DNA of 64,000 nt from Epibacterium sp. Ofav1-8 (GTDB lineage: Bacteria > Pseudomonadota > Alphaproteobacteria > Rhodobacterales > Rhodobacteraceae): contig NZ_JAKRFD010000004.1 of the NCBI RefSeq assembly GCF_022348185.1, forward strand, positions 303,032-367,031, written 5' to 3'. The notes beneath the pieces are model-generated. The model was not told the origin of the DNA. It saw only the letters and a program-made list of their open reading frames with translations, and made no database searches. The translations under genes were made by a program, and so were the position numbers. Positions 1 to 11,502 of the stretch are shown piece after piece; positions within the stretch are counted from its first letter, which is position 1; each line of letters opens with the position of its first letter.

Positions 1-1523
<1,523 letters not shown>

Positions 1524-1592
1524 TCATCTGAGGTTTGCTTGCGAGGCGCGCCGCTCGCGCCTCGCCCCGATATTTCGAGGAAAGGGACTGAC

Positions 1593-2153
1593 ATGTCTGC
1601 CCTACACATCAAAAAAGGTGCTACCAAGCACTCCGCCTATAACCTGCGCCCGAATTTCTCCGACGTGCAGGAGCGGCACACGATCACCGTGCTGGTGGAA
1701 AACGAACCCGGCGTACTGGCGCGCGTCATCGGGCTGTTTTCGGGCCGTGGCTACAACATCGACAGCCTCACCGTGGCCGAGGTCGACCACACCGGGCATC
1801 TGAGCCGCATCACCGTGGTCACCACCGGCACGCCGCAGGTGATCGAACAGATCAAGGCGCAGCTCGGCCGCATCGTGCCCGTGCATGAGGTCACCGACCT
1901 CACCGTGGCGGGCCCCTTTGTGGAGCGTGAACTGGCCATCGTCAAAGTGGTCGGCGAAGGCGAAAAACGCGTCGAAGCCATGCGGCTTGCCGATATCTTC
2001 CGCGCCAAAGTGGTGGATACCACGCTCAACAGCTTTATTTTTGAGATCACCGGCACCCCGGACAAGATCGATGCCTTTGCCGATCTGATGCGCCCGCTTG
2101 GCCTGACCAAGATCGCGCGAACCGGCGTGGCGGCGCTGTTGCGCGGCGAATAA
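1593..2153 (+). CDS. ilvN: acetolactate synthase small (regulatory) subunit
   Basis: Regulatory subunit that binds the IlvB catalytic subunit and confers valine feedback inhibition. The 186-residue protein has an N-terminal ACT domain (about residues 25-100, with NEPGVLARVIGLFSGRGYNI) and a C-terminal ALS_ss_C domain (ERELAIVKV..., DTTLNSFIFEITG). The chosen ATG at 1593 follows a GAGGAAAGGG ribosome-binding site. The frame stays open upstream to 1539 but lacks family similarity there. It sits 69 bases after ilvB and is followed by a rho-independent terminator at about 2230-2260. Length is normal for the short bacterial form. Confidence 0.96.
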   Translation: MSALHIKKGATKHSAYNLRPNFSDVQERHTITVLVENEPGVLARVIGLFSGRGYNIDSLTVAEVDHTGHLSRITVVTTGTPQVIEQIKAQLGRIVPVHEVTDLTVAGPFVERELAIVKVVGEGEKRVEAMRLADIFRAKVVDTTLNSFIFEITGTPDKIDAFADLMRPLGLTKIARTGVAALLRGE

Positions 2154-2229
2154 CGCCCCTTCTCCCGGGCGGCCAACATCCGCGGCCTGCCCCACCGGCC
2201 TTGGTCGCCTCAGACCAAGGCTAAAACCT

Positions 2230-2260
2230 GAAAAAGGCGCATCCTTTGATGCGCTTTTTC
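2230..2260 (+). terminator. rho-independent terminator after ilvN
   Basis: Arms GAAAAAgGCGCAT and ATGCGCTTTTTC form a hairpin with one bulged G; the right arm provides the T-run. It lies 76 bases after the ilvN stop and ends the ilvB-ilvN transcript. Confidence 0.8.
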
Positions 2261-2581
2261 CATTTTGGTCTCCGAAATGCGTCCCATTGGGCTGAGGTCA
2301 CTTTGACCCGTCTGTTGATGGCCAAGCCCTCGCGACAGAACGGTGGCGACTAGCGCGGCGCTGACTTGCAGCCTATGCTCGTTACCAACGTCCCGCGATT
2401 GGCTGGGATAGCGCCAATGCGCCTCCCGGTCGGGGTCATGACACTGCTCCGGGTACGACTGTCGCTGTGCCGCGTCACGCACCCCTCGTCACTACCCGAT
2501 AGGGACCGGATGGCACAGGCGGAGCGGGTTGCCCCGCACTCTGGCAGCGCGACGGTTGCGCCGGGAACAGCGCTTCAGGCC
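2261..2581. other. non-coding stretch, no gene recognised
   Basis: About 320 bases between the ilvN terminator and the 3' end of the convergent gene at 2582. Open frames are present on both strands but show no family similarity, start context or consistent codon pattern. I see no repeat or RNA gene. Confidence 0.5.
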
Positions 2582-2998
2582 TCAGGCCCGCATGCGATCC
2601 GGGAAGGACAGGATTGTGGCGCTTTCGCGCTCCTGCCGCTGTGCCGGCTTGCGGCGCAGTTCGGACCGCTCCCCACGCTCTGGCACCGAGAGGGTCGCAA
2701 CCTGTGCACCGCGATAGCCATTGCTGTCGCGTCGGTTCCATCGCTCTCCGGCCTGCAGGGCATCCGCAAGCGTGCTCTGGGTCTGGGCTTCCAGAACCAT
2801 CACATTCTCCGCAATACGCATATTACCCTCGTAGTGGGTCTCGAATTCCACAAGGTCTCCCTTGTTCGGAACACAGCCCTCCCGCGCCTCCGACGGACGC
2901 AGGTAATACGCCAAATCTCTTTGATCTTCACACCAGATAACCGCCTTGTTCTTGGCGGTATCGGCCCAGACGACAACCCCGATCATAGCATTCCCCAT
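2582..2998 (-). CDS. conserved hypothetical protein of Rhodobacteraceae type
   Basis: Encodes 138 residues with no signal peptide or membrane segment. The N-terminal half (MIGVVVWADTAKNKAVIWCE, then DQRDLAYY and GDLVEFETHYEGNMRIAENV) is compact and looks like a small beta-rich fold; I recall similar unannotated proteins in Rhodobacteraceae. The C-terminal third is Arg/Glu-rich and probably disordered. The first ATG is at 2998; an ATG at 2986 (MIGVV...) preceded by GGGGAA is an equally good start. It is transcribed divergently from the XRE regulator at 3177 across 178 bases. Function unknown. Confidence 0.72.
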   Translation of the reverse strand: MGNAMIGVVVWADTAKNKAVIWCEDQRDLAYYLRPSEAREGCVPNKGDLVEFETHYEGNMRIAENVMVLEAQTQSTLADALQAGERWNRRDSNGYRGAQVATLSVPERGERSELRRKPAQRQERESATILSFPDRMRA

Positions 2999-3176
2999 GC
3001 TTTTCCGACTCCATTGTGCGTCAATTCGGAAGTCTCAAACATCCCAAACTGTCGAATAGGGAATTGCAATTTGTGTCTGCATTGATACTATTAAGCGTCA
3101 CATAGAACTCATTTGCATCCAATTCGCGTCACATCTTGATGCAGTTCAGGGCCAGCCAGCACTTTGCGGAACAAAC

Positions 3177-3977
3177 ATGTTGAAACATAACCGATCTCCC
3201 GCCGAATTGAGGACAGTGTTCGGGGACAATCTGCGCAGCCTGTCCCGCGACTACCCGTCGATTTCGGAACTTTCACGCAGGCTGGGGATCAATCGCACAC
3301 AGTTTAATCGCTACCTGTCGGGCGAGAGCTTCCCGCGGCCGGACGTGCTGGACCGGATCTGTAGTTTTTTCGATGTCGACGCCCGTATCCTGCTCGATCC
3401 CGTGCAGGCCCTTGCCCCGCCGCAGGGCAATGTGGTCCACAGCGATTACCTGAAGGACTTCTTCGACACCGGCATCACCCGCGTCACCGAGGATGTCTTC
3501 CCCTCCGGCTTCTACCGGTTCACCCGCCGCAGCTTCATCAGCGAAGAGAGCTTTGTTCTGGGCATCGTCCATGTGCACCGCATCGACGGGATCACCTATG
3601 TGAAGGGCTATGAGCCGCGCGCCGGCATGCGCTTTCAGGGGCTGTCCACCTACGGCCCCACCCGCGAATACCGCGGCTACATGACCTGTCACGAGGACGG
3701 CGTGGCCTTTGTGCTCAGCCGCCGCAACACGCTGACCTATTCCTTCAACTACCTCGCCCGCGTCTCTGCCGCCGAAAACAGTCTCTGGACCGGCTATGTC
3801 GCCCGCACCATCCGCGAAAGCGAGAGCGGCGAACGGGTGCTGCGGATGATCTATGAATATCTTGGCAATGACGTCAGCACCGCCATTGCCGCCGCGCGCG
3901 GATGCGGCTTTACCAGCGCGCCGGACATCATTCCCTTCCACAAGCGGCTGTTGCAGCTGGGCACGCCGTTTCGCTGA
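3177..3977 (+). CDS. XRE-family helix-turn-helix transcriptional regulator
   Basis: Cytoplasmic DNA-binding regulator of 266 residues. An XRE/Cro-type HTH spans about residues 10-65 (FGDNLRSLSRDYPSISELSR, then LGINRTQFNRYLSGESFPRP). The remaining 200 residues are a sensor-like domain of unknown ligand, with a weakly PAS- or HutC-like pattern (GMRFQGLSTYGPTREYRGYM). The start follows GCGGAAC and opposes the gene at 2998, so the 178-base interval holds both promoters. It ends only 5 bases from the convergent DUF2189 gene at 3982. The targets are unknown; autoregulation is plausible but not shown. Confidence 0.88.
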   Translation: MLKHNRSPAELRTVFGDNLRSLSRDYPSISELSRRLGINRTQFNRYLSGESFPRPDVLDRICSFFDVDARILLDPVQALAPPQGNVVHSDYLKDFFDTGITRVTEDVFPSGFYRFTRRSFISEESFVLGIVHVHRIDGITYVKGYEPRAGMRFQGLSTYGPTREYRGYMTCHEDGVAFVLSRRNTLTYSFNYLARVSAAENSLWTGYVARTIRESESGERVLRMIYEYLGNDVSTAIAAARGCGFTSAPDIIPFHKRLLQLGTPFR

Positions 3978-3981
3978 TGCG

Positions 3982-4782
3982 TCACGCGGCGCTGTCGCGC
4001 AGCAGCCGATAGAGATGCCAGCTGGAGTGCCCGAGCCATGGCAGCACCAGCAGCAGCCCCAGAAACCCGGGCAAGAGCGCCAGGAACGTCAGCACCGCCA
4101 CCAGCACCGCCCAGCCCAGCATCTGCACCGGATAGGCCTGCACATAGGTGAAACTGGTGATCATCGCGGTAACAAAATCGATCTCCCGATCCAGCAGCAG
4201 CGGCAGCCCCAGCACCGTGATCATGTAGATCAACAGCGCAAACAAGGCACCGATCGCGGTTCCCGCCGCCAGCATCGTCAGCCCCTGAAACGTCAGGAAC
4301 ACCTCCATCGAGGTGGAGACATTGACCATCGGCATATGGCCAAGGAACAGCGCAAAGATCATGTGTCCCAGAAAGAACCAGAACATGAAGACCACCACGA
4401 TTATGGCACAGATCGAGGGCAGCTGCCGCCCGCTCTGCGCCAGAATGACGCCAAAGATACCCCGCGCATCCAGCGCCTGCCCCTGCTCCAGACGGTGCGA
4501 GACCTCGTAGAGCCCCACCGCAGCAAAGGGCCCGATCAGAGGAAAGCCGATCGCCGCCAGCACCAGCCAGTAGCTGGTTTCGGTCTGCAGCGTGATCCAG
4601 GCCATGACCCAGCCGGCAAGCACATAGACCCCCGCAAACATCAGCCCGTACCGGGGGCAGCTGCGGAAATCCGTCCAGCCGCTGACCAGGGCCTGGCGCA
4701 GGGTTGCTTTGGTCACCGGCCCAAGCGCCGGCACCCCCGCTGGCCGCGGGTCGGTCTGAACTGCTCCGGTTGTTTCTGTCAT
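3982..4782 (-). CDS. DUF2189 domain integral membrane protein
   Basis: Encodes 266 residues with at least five hydrophobic membrane segments (for example [38 protein letters not shown] and [20 protein letters not shown]). The motif [13 protein letters not shown] between the second and third segments is characteristic of DUF2189 proteins; they resemble cytochrome c oxidase subunit I in length and topology only and have no known function. The ATG at 4782 is preceded by GGCGGAGG; the frame is open to 4863 but that extension is charged and unconserved. It converges with the XRE regulator with 5 bases between stops, so the two transcripts probably overlap. Confidence 0.88.
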   Translation of the reverse strand: MTETTGAVQTDPRPAGVPALGPVTKATLRQALVSGWTDFRSCPRYGLMFAGVYVLAGWVMAWITLQTETSYWLVLAAIGFPLIGPFAAVGLYEVSHRLEQGQALDARGIFGVILAQSGRQLPSICAIIVVVFMFWFFLGHMIFALFLGHMPMVNVSTSMEVFLTFQGLTMLAAGTAIGALFALLIYMITVLGLPLLLDREIDFVTAMITSFTYVQAYPVQMLGWAVLVAVLTFLALLPGFLGLLLVLPWLGHSSWHLYRLLRDSAA

Positions 4783-4831
4783 TCTTGCCTCCGCCCGTTG
4801 CTGATGCCGCACGCTTAGCCCTCGGTCCCTG

Positions 4832-6202
4832 TCAGGATGCCGCGGCATGATAGGCCGCAGCAAGTCCCAATAGTTGTGCGTCGCTGTTGTGCGGGCCGAT
4901 GATCTGCATCCCCATGGGCAGGCCCGCCGCCCCCCGGCCTGCGGGCACAGCCAGGGCCGGCAGTCCGATCAGGCTTGCCGGCACCACAACCTCCATCCAG
5001 CGATGGTAGCTGTCCATCTCCACCCCGGCAATCTGCTGCGGATGGCTCCAGTCAACGGGAAACGGCCAGCACTGGGCCGTGGGCAGCAGCATCGCGTCAT
5101 ACTGCGCGAACATCCGGGCCGCGGCGCGCGTCCATGCCGCACGCAGATCCGACGCCGCCTGGATCTCTGCTGCCGCAAAGGACATCCCGCGCTCCAGCTC
5201 CCAGCGGGCGGCCGCTTTCAACTGGTCGCGCTGCGCCAGCAGCGGTCGCAGCCCGGCCGCCACCGCAAAGGAGCGCAGCGTGGTCCAGCTCTGCCAGAGC
5301 TTCTCGGCCGGAAACGGCGGTGCAACCCGCGTGACGCTGTGCCCCAGTGCTTCGAACCGCGCCAGCGCCGCCTCGCAGGTCTCCAGCACCCCGGGCTCCA
5401 TCGGGTAGGCCCCGCCCCAGTCTCCCAGCCAGCCCAGCCGCAGCGGCGCGTCATCGTGCAAGGGCTGCACAGGCCGCGCCCCTCTGTGCAGCGGCAATCT
5501 GGCGTCCCCGCCCGCCATCACATCCAGCAACAGCGCCAGATCCTCCGGGGTGCGCGCCATCGGGCCGTTGGTGGACAGCGGATGCAGGAACATGTCTCCC
5601 GCGGGCTCCGACGGCACCCAGCCCCAGGTCGGACGCAGGCCGTAGACCGCGTTCCAACCGGCCGGATTGCGCAGCGACCCCATCATGTCGGAGCCATCCG
5701 CCAGCGGCACCATCCCCGCTGCCAGCGCCACCGCCGCCCCGCCCGAGGACCCGCCTGCCGACCGCGTCGGATCGATCACGTTGCGGGTCGGGCCATAGAC
5801 CGGATTGTAGGTATGCGACCCGAGGCCAAACTCCGGAGTGTTTGTCTTGCCGATGACGATCACCCCGGCCGCCCGGAGCCGCGCGACAAAGATGTCGTCC
5901 GTCTCCGCCACCTGCCCGGCCAGGATCGGCGATCCCTGAGAGGTGACCAGCCCCCGTGCGTTGGCCAGATCCTTGATCGCCATCGGGATACCGTGCAGCG
6001 CGCCGCGCTCTGCCACCGGCACCGCGTCCGCCGCCCGGGCCTCTGCCATCAGATCCTCGGCCGGACGCAGCGCGACGATGGCGTTCAGCTCCGGATTGCG
6101 TTCGGAAATCCGCGCTAGCGTCGCCTCCATGAGTGTCTCGGCCCGCAGCGCCCCGTTTTGCAAGTCCTGCACAAGCGCGCTGGCCGTCCTGTCGCAAAGC
6201 AT
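4832..6202 (-). CDS. amidase (amidase-signature family)
   Basis: Hydrolase of carboxamides using a Ser-cisSer-Lys triad; the substrate is unknown. The 456-residue protein has the catalytic Lys at about residue 77 ([12 protein letters not shown]), the Ser-rich signature [20 protein letters not shown] at about 150-169, and the nucleophile Ser at about 176 ([13 protein letters not shown]). It is not flanked by gatC or gatB, and the DMMGS variant of the usual DTGGS suggests a general amidase rather than GatA. The ATG at 6202 is preceded by GAGGAGAG. A longer open frame to 6580 is low-complexity and not part of the family. Three near-identical CTCCTGATCCTGG units lie just upstream of the start (about 6219-6254). 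Confidence 0.93.
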   Translation of the reverse strand: MLCDRTASALVQDLQNGALRAETLMEATLARISERNPELNAIVALRPAEDLMAEARAADAVPVAERGALHGIPMAIKDLANARGLVTSQGSPILAGQVAETDDIFVARLRAAGVIVIGKTNTPEFGLGSHTYNPVYGPTRNVIDPTRSAGGSSGGAAVALAAGMVPLADGSDMMGSLRNPAGWNAVYGLRPTWGWVPSEPAGDMFLHPLSTNGPMARTPEDLALLLDVMAGGDARLPLHRGARPVQPLHDDAPLRLGWLGDWGGAYPMEPGVLETCEAALARFEALGHSVTRVAPPFPAEKLWQSWTTLRSFAVAAGLRPLLAQRDQLKAAARWELERGMSFAAAEIQAASDLRAAWTRAAARMFAQYDAMLLPTAQCWPFPVDWSHPQQIAGVEMDSYHRWMEVVVPASLIGLPALAVPAGRGAAGLPMGMQIIGPHNSDAQLLGLAAAYHAAAS

Positions 6203-6218
6203 GATCGCACTCTCCTCC

Positions 6219-6256
6219 TGATCCTGGCCTCCTGATCCTGGCCTCCTGATCCTGCC
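6219..6256. repeat. triplicated 13-base direct repeat
   Basis: CTCCTGATCCTGG occurs three times back to back in the leader of the amidase gene, the last unit diverging at its end. It is probably a slippage product. It overlaps the region 15-55 bases upstream of the start codon, so copy number could affect promoter spacing. Confidence 0.7.
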
Positions 6257-6506
6257 AAAACCAAGCCTAGGGTGCGGATAACCATCTGGAAAGCCCCGAA
6301 ACTCTCCGGGCCAACCCCGGGTCCTGTCGGATGTCCGATCTCCCCGCGCGCCCGCAGCCCGCCCGCAGGGCGGGCTGCCACGCCCAACGCCGGAAGGGCA
6401 TCTGTGATGCCTGCACCGGGGGCGGGAGCCCTGCGCGCCAGCAAGGGGCGTGGCCGTCAGGCCAACGTAGCGCCAATGGCCGGAAACACCCGACGGACCG
6501 CGCTGC

Positions 6507-7514
6507 CTAGAGACGGCACAACGGCGGACGCGGCCTGCCCTTTTCAGTTGCTGACGCGCCTTCGAACCATCCGGCGCCAAGAGCGATCAAAAACACCTCA
6601 AATCCGATCCAGGCATTTTCAGGCTCGCGACCGGCCAACTGCGTCCAAAGCAGATGCGCGTCCCTGCCCATCAGAGCGTCAGATACCTCATTCGTCGTAT
6701 CGCAAGAGGTTTCCGCGCCGCGCGCCCTGACGAACCTGCCAAAATGCTGCTCCAGAATGGCATGACTGCGGGTGATCGCAGCCTGCTCCTCCGGCGTCCA
6801 GCATGCGGGCACCGTCAACATGAAACCGGGTGGGGTTGCGAGTAAGCTGTCAGAGAAAAACGTGATTTTCCCATCACTTAGACCTGCTGCGAAGAACTCC
6901 ATCGCCATATGGAAGCTCTGGTCTTGCGACAAACCACGGCTTTCTACCAATTCTTCGATCAAAGCAGGTCCCCCCCCGGAAACGCAAAGAGGGCGTGTCT
7001 TATGCTCGGCGAGGGCATCCGGGTCTATGCCAACCTCGCGCAGCTCGTCAGCCGATATTCCTTCTTCCTGAAAATCACGCAACGACAAGCCCCGCTCACG
7101 AAGCGTTTCTGTCGTCTCAGGAGAATCTTGAAGGTACGCCAGCGAAGGCACCCACAAGTCTCGTCGGAAGGTGGCTTGAACCTCGGCACTGTTCAGCGTC
7201 AGCTCTGGAGTGACATCAGGAATACGGATCGTGCAGACCTCCGGGCCGAGCACAATCCAGTCGCCTTGTTTCTCTGCAGATCCGTCTGCCAGAAGCCGCG
7301 CGCCGAGGGCCGTCAGTGCGTCCCCGTCAAACCCCGCCGCCGTCGCAGCGCCCGCGCTATGCGGGCCGATCACGCAGCCATCCCCCCCAAGGAAGGTCAA
7401 CAGTGCCGCATCTTCTGTCTCCGGAGGGGGGGCACGATCCTGTGCCACTGCCGGAAGACCGCCTGCCAGAAGCAAGCATGTGAGTGTGGCCAGCTTCCGA
7501 GCAGATCTCCGCAT
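6507..7514 (-). CDS. secreted hypothetical protein downstream of prfB
   Basis: A 335-residue protein with a clear signal peptide (about residues 1-25, ending PAVAQ), so probably periplasmic. The mature part has three regions: a Cys-containing segment around LTFLGGDGCVIGPHS, a middle part containing CTIRIPDVTPELTLNSAE, and an acidic helical part (RERGLSLRDFQEEGISADEL). The C-terminus is Trp/Gly-rich. I recognise no family. It starts 5 bases after the prfB stop on the same strand and is probably co-transcribed with it. The first half (GDGCVIGPHSAGAATAAGF, then a helical stretch and WIVLGPEVCTIRIP) resembles unannotated Rhodobacteraceae periplasmic proteins. Confidence 0.75.
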   Translation of the reverse strand: MRRSARKLATLTCLLLAGGLPAVAQDRAPPPETEDAALLTFLGGDGCVIGPHSAGAATAAGFDGDALTALGARLLADGSAEKQGDWIVLGPEVCTIRIPDVTPELTLNSAEVQATFRRDLWVPSLAYLQDSPETTETLRERGLSLRDFQEEGISADELREVGIDPDALAEHKTRPLCVSGGGPALIEELVESRGLSQDQSFHMAMEFFAAGLSDGKITFFSDSLLATPPGFMLTVPACWTPEEQAAITRSHAILEQHFGRFVRARGAETSCDTTNEVSDALMGRDAHLLWTQLAGREPENAWIGFEVFLIALGAGWFEGASATEKGRPRPPLCRL

Positions 7515-7518
7515 GGCG

Positions 7519-8649
7519 TCAGTCTTCGCCCTGGGCGTCGGCGCGGCTCTTGCCGGCCACCTTCATCGCAAGCGTTGCCGCCATAAACCCGTCGAGGTCA
7601 CCATCCAGCACCCCTTTGGTGTCGGCGGTCTCATGGTTGGTGCGCAGGTCTTTGACCATCTGGTAAGGCTGCATCACATAGGAGCGGATCTGGTTGCCCC
7701 AGCCGGCGTCGCCCTTGGCCTCGTGCAGGGCGTTCACCTCGGCGTTGCGACGGTCGAGCTCCAGCTGATAGAGCCGCGATTTCAGCGCCTTCATGGCGAT
7801 GTCACGGTTCTGGTGCTGCGATTTCTCGGATGAGGTCACCACGATGCCTGTCGGTTCGTGGGTGATCCGCACCGCAGAGTCGGTGGTGTTGACGTGCTGA
7901 CCACCTGCACCGGACGACCGATACGTGTCGATGCGGATGTCGGCCGGGTTGACCTCGATCTCGATATTGTCGTCGATCACCGGATAGGCGCCCACGGCGG
8001 CAAAGGATGTTTCGCGCGTGCCTTTACCAAAGGGCGAAATCCGCACCAACCGGTGGGTGCCGCTTTCGGATTTCAGCCAGCCATAGGCGTTGTGGCCCTT
8101 GATCTGGTAGGTGGCGGATTTGATACCCGCCTCGGCACCGGCCTGCTCTTCCTGCAAGTCGACGGTAAAGCCCCGGCTCTCGGCCCAGCGCACATACATC
8201 CGCGCCAGCATCGACGCCCAGTCGCAGGCCTCGGTGCCGCCGGCGCCGGCCTTGATCTCCAGAAAGGCGTCATTGGGGTCGGTCTCGCCATCCAGAAGCG
8301 CTTCAAGTTCCTTCTTGGCGGCTTTTTCCTTCAGCGCCTTCAGGGTCTCCTCGGCGTCGGCGACGACTTCCTCGTCCTCTTCCATCTCGCCGAGTTCGAT
8401 CAGTTCGACGCTGTCGTCGAGATCCTGTTTGATCGCCTTGTAGGTGTCGATCGCATCAACCAGAGACTGGCGATCCCGCATCAGTTTCTGCGCCGCTGCG
8501 GGATCATCCCAGAGGTTGGGATCCTCGACCCGCGCGTTGAATTCCTCCAGCCGGAATTCCGCCGTCTCCCAGTTCATCCGCTGGGCAAGCAGGTCGAGCG
8601 ATTTTTCGATATCGGCCACGATGGTCTGGATCTCGGCGCGCATGGACAT
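7519..8649 (-). CDS. prfB: peptide chain release factor 2
   Basis: Recognises UGA and UAA stop codons in the ribosomal A site and triggers peptide release. Its 376 residues carry the codon-recognition tripeptide SPF (about 205-207) and the catalytic GGQ (about 249-251, in SSGAGGQHVNTTDSAV). The reading frame is continuous from the start, so the programmed +1 frameshift that autoregulates prfB in Escherichia coli is absent, as is usual in alphaproteobacteria. The start is MSMRAEI at 8649 (or the second ATG at 8643). mrcA lies 108 bases upstream on the same strand and a secreted unknown follows 5 bases downstream. Confidence 0.97.
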   Translation of the reverse strand: MSMRAEIQTIVADIEKSLDLLAQRMNWETAEFRLEEFNARVEDPNLWDDPAAAQKLMRDRQSLVDAIDTYKAIKQDLDDSVELIELGEMEEDEEVVADAEETLKALKEKAAKKELEALLDGETDPNDAFLEIKAGAGGTEACDWASMLARMYVRWAESRGFTVDLQEEQAGAEAGIKSATYQIKGHNAYGWLKSESGTHRLVRISPFGKGTRETSFAAVGAYPVIDDNIEIEVNPADIRIDTYRSSGAGGQHVNTTDSAVRITHEPTGIVVTSSEKSQHQNRDIAMKALKSRLYQLELDRRNAEVNALHEAKGDAGWGNQIRSYVMQPYQMVKDLRTNHETADTKGVLDGDLDGFMAATLAMKVAGKSRADAQGED

Positions 8650-8756
8650 TCCTTGAAATCTTGTTTGAGAGTGGGTGATACCGCACGTCCGGGACCACTA
8701 CAAGAGCGCGGGCAAGCGGGAACGCCCCCGCCTGCCCGACGCGCAAACCGGTTGTG

Positions 8757-11264
8757 TCAGTAAAGCCCGCCGGAGGAGACATCCCCAAAGGTGGCCTTGG
8801 GTCCAAGCACCGCCGTGCCACCGCTGGAGGTGGTGACCTGGCGACCGGACTCGGTGACTTCCTCGATAAGCGGCAGGTTCGATCCCATGCCAAAGCCGCC
8901 GTCATAGGTCAGACCAAAGATCGGCTCCTCGCCATCGCGGAAATACTCCGCCACCACATAGGCGCCGCTGGCATCATTGGGCAGCCGCCCGCCGGTGTAG
9001 CGGTCGATCTTGATGAAGTGGCCGCCGGGGGGCACGTCAAAGGGACCGCCGCCGTATTTTTCGGTCGCCTTGGTCATGAACTGCTGGAACACCGGCCCGC
9101 AGAGGGTGCCGCCGTAGCCCCGCCCGCCCTTCATCGGACGCGGGTTGTCATAGCCGATGTAGCACCCCGCCACGATATTGGAGGTGAAGCCCACGAACCA
9201 GGCATCGCGCGCGTCATTGGTGGTGCCGGTCTTGCCCGCGGCGGGCACCGGCAGGTTGATGACACTCGACGCGGTGCCGCGATCCACCACCCCTTTCAGC
9301 ATCGAGGTCAGCTGATAGGCGGTGATCGGATCCATCACCTGTTCGCGATTGGTCACGATCTGGGGCGCACGTCCGGGTTCCAGTTCCGTATAGCTGCAAT
9401 CGACGCAGTCGCGATCGTCATGACGATAGATAGTCTGGCCGAGCCGATCCTGAATCCGGTCCACCAGCGTCGGCTCCACCCGCTCGCCGCCGTTGGCAAA
9501 CATCGCATAGGCTGCCACCATCTTGTAGAGCGTGGTTTCCTCCGACCCCAGCGAGTTCGCAAGGAAGGTGCCCATGTTGTCATAGACGCCAAACCGTTCC
9601 GCATAGCCCGCCACAACCGGCATGCCGACCTCCTGTGCCAGGCGGATGGTCATCAGGTTCCGGCTCATCTCGATGCCGGTGCGCAGCGGCGTCGGGCCAT
9701 AGAACTTGTGGGTGGAGTTCTTCGGCCGCCAGACCCCCTGCGGCGTGTTGATCTCGATCGGCGCGTCGATCACGATCGTCGCCGGGCTGTAGCCGCTGTC
9801 CAGCGCCGCGGCATAGACGAAGGGTTTGAAGCTCGACCCCGGCTGGCGCTGCGCCTGGGTGGCGCGGTTGAACACCGAATGCTGATAGGAAAAGCCCCCC
9901 TGCATCGCCAGCACCCGGCCCGAGTTCACGTCCATGGCGACAAAACCGCCCTGCACCTCGGGCACCTGCCGCACCGACCAATGCGACACCGCATCGCCAT
10001 CGCGCACCGCCATGGCATGAATGACGTCGCCGACCTCGAAATTGTCGAAGAAATTGCCCTTCAGCCATTTGATGTCGGCGCGCGGCACGGTGCCCGTGCC
10101 TTCGACGCTCTCGATCCCGAGGGTCAGGGCATTGTCTGCCACTTCCAGCACCACAGCGGGCAGCCAGGCGCCCTCTTCAGTCAGGATGTCACGGGCCACA
10201 TCGCTTTCGCTCAGGGCCGCGCGCCAGCTGGCCTCATCCGCCAGCGCCTCTTGCGGCAGGGTCACATCGGTGCCGCGCCAGATGCCGGTGGAGCGGTCGA
10301 ATTTCTCCAGCCCCTTGCGCATGGCCCGGGCGGCTTCGTCCTGCATCTCTGCGTCGATGGTGGCGCGGATGGTGAAGCCCCCGGTAAAGAACTCACCCTC
10401 GCCAAAATCGACCGACAGCTGGCGGCGGATCTCGTCGGTGAAGTAATCCCGCGGCGGCAGCGCCGTGCGGAAGGCGTCGAAATCGCCGTTCTGCACCGAG
10501 CGCAGCGGCTGGTCGCGCTCCACCTCATAGACCGCCTGCGAGATATAGCCGTTCTCTTTCATCTCGCGCAGCACGTAGTTGCGACGATCAAGCAGCCGTT
10601 CGCGCTCACGCACCGGGTGATAGTCGGAGGGCGCCTTGGGCATCGCGGCCAGGGTCGCCGCCTCATGCGGTTCCAGCTCGCCCAGGGTCTTGTTGAAATA
10701 GGTCTGCGCCGCCGCCGTCACCCCGTAGGAGTTCTGCCCGAGGAAGATCTCGTTCAGATAGAGCTCCAGGATCTTGTCCTTGGTGAGCGTCTCCTCAAGC
10801 CTCGTGGCGAGGATGATCTCCTTGATCTTGCGCTCGGCGCGGCGGTCGCCGGACAAGAGGAAGTTCTTCATCACCTGCTGGGTGATGGTGGAGGCACCGC
10901 GCACGTTCTGCCCGCGCGATCTCACCGCCTCGATCCCCGCCGCAAGGATGCCGCGCGCGTCATAGCCCGCGTGGGAGTAGAAATTCTTGTCCTCTGCCGA
11001 GATGAACGCCTGTTTCACCAGCGCCGGGATCTCGTTCGAGGGGGTGAACAGCCGGCGTTCCTTGGCAAATTCGTCGATCAGCTGCCCCTCGCCGGAATAG
11101 ATCCGGCTGATGGTCGGCGGCTGGTACTGTGCCAGCGACTCATGGCTTGGCAGATCGCGCCCGTAGACCCAGAAGATCGCCCCGATCGACAGCGCCATGA
11201 CCCCGATTCCAAGGGTAATGGTACTGAAAATCGCTCCAAGGATGGACAGTATGAATCTAAGCAC
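8757..11264 (-). CDS. mrcA: penicillin-binding protein 1A (bifunctional glycosyltransferase/transpeptidase)
   Basis: Inner-membrane class A PBP that polymerises lipid II and cross-links peptidoglycan. It has a short cytoplasmic tail, one membrane anchor (about residues 5-33) and a GT51 glycosyltransferase domain (EDKNFYSHAGYD, RGASTITQQVMKNF, ELYLNEIFLGQNSYGV). An OB-like linker and a transpeptidase domain follow, with the active-site Ser in RQPGSSFKPFVYA and the KTG box in AAGKTGTTNDARDAW. The GTG at 11264 (VLRFILSILG) is preceded by GCGAGAGAGG and fits the family start better than the longer frame to 11315. Length of about 835 residues is normal. The muramoyl amidase gene lies about 240 bases upstream on the same strand, as is common in this group. 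Confidence 0.96.
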   Translation of the reverse strand: MLRFILSILGAIFSTITLGIGVMALSIGAIFWVYGRDLPSHESLAQYQPPTISRIYSGEGQLIDEFAKERRLFTPSNEIPALVKQAFISAEDKNFYSHAGYDARGILAAGIEAVRSRGQNVRGASTITQQVMKNFLLSGDRRAERKIKEIILATRLEETLTKDKILELYLNEIFLGQNSYGVTAAAQTYFNKTLGELEPHEAATLAAMPKAPSDYHPVRERERLLDRRNYVLREMKENGYISQAVYEVERDQPLRSVQNGDFDAFRTALPPRDYFTDEIRRQLSVDFGEGEFFTGGFTIRATIDAEMQDEAARAMRKGLEKFDRSTGIWRGTDVTLPQEALADEASWRAALSESDVARDILTEEGAWLPAVVLEVADNALTLGIESVEGTGTVPRADIKWLKGNFFDNFEVGDVIHAMAVRDGDAVSHWSVRQVPEVQGGFVAMDVNSGRVLAMQGGFSYQHSVFNRATQAQRQPGSSFKPFVYAAALDSGYSPATIVIDAPIEINTPQGVWRPKNSTHKFYGPTPLRTGIEMSRNLMTIRLAQEVGMPVVAGYAERFGVYDNMGTFLANSLGSEETTLYKMVAAYAMFANGGERVEPTLVDRIQDRLGQTIYRHDDRDCVDCSYTELEPGRAPQIVTNREQVMDPITAYQLTSMLKGVVDRGTASSVINLPVPAAGKTGTTNDARDAWFVGFTSNIVAGCYIGYDNPRPMKGGRGYGGTLCGPVFQQFMTKATEKYGGGPFDVPPGGHFIKIDRYTGGRLPNDASGAYVVAEYFRDGEEPIFGLTYDGGFGMGSNLPLIEEVTESGRQVTTSSGGTAVLGPKATFGDVSSGGLY

Positions 11265-11502
11265 AGTGTGGGCCTCTCTCGCACGGTGCGCCCTATATAG
11301 GCGCCAACATGACAAGGGTCAAAACGTGATCGCAGGCGCGCAAAGACGCACCGGCGGATGGGGTGGCGGACAGCATAGCAGACCCGCGCGGGGCTGTATG
11401 CTCACAATCCGATGTGTGTCCGCAACCGGCAAAAACCAGCGGGCGCGGTGGTTGGCAAGGGGAGAGACCGGCGGCCCGGCTCATTCCTGATGCCGCCCCG
11501 CC

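Noticed and set aside
2366..3085. 239-codon plus-strand open frame overlapping the conserved gene at 2582
   Set aside because: The minus-strand protein is more protein-like and resembles known Rhodobacteraceae proteins; the plus frame lacks a ribosome-binding site.
4832..6202. Calling the amidase gatA
   Set aside because: No gatB or gatC beside it, and the DMMGS variant around the nucleophile is not typical of GatA.
8754..11300. 848-codon plus-strand open frame opposite the PBP1a gene
   Set aside because: Shadow of mrcA; His/Arg/Gly-rich translation with no recognisable motif.
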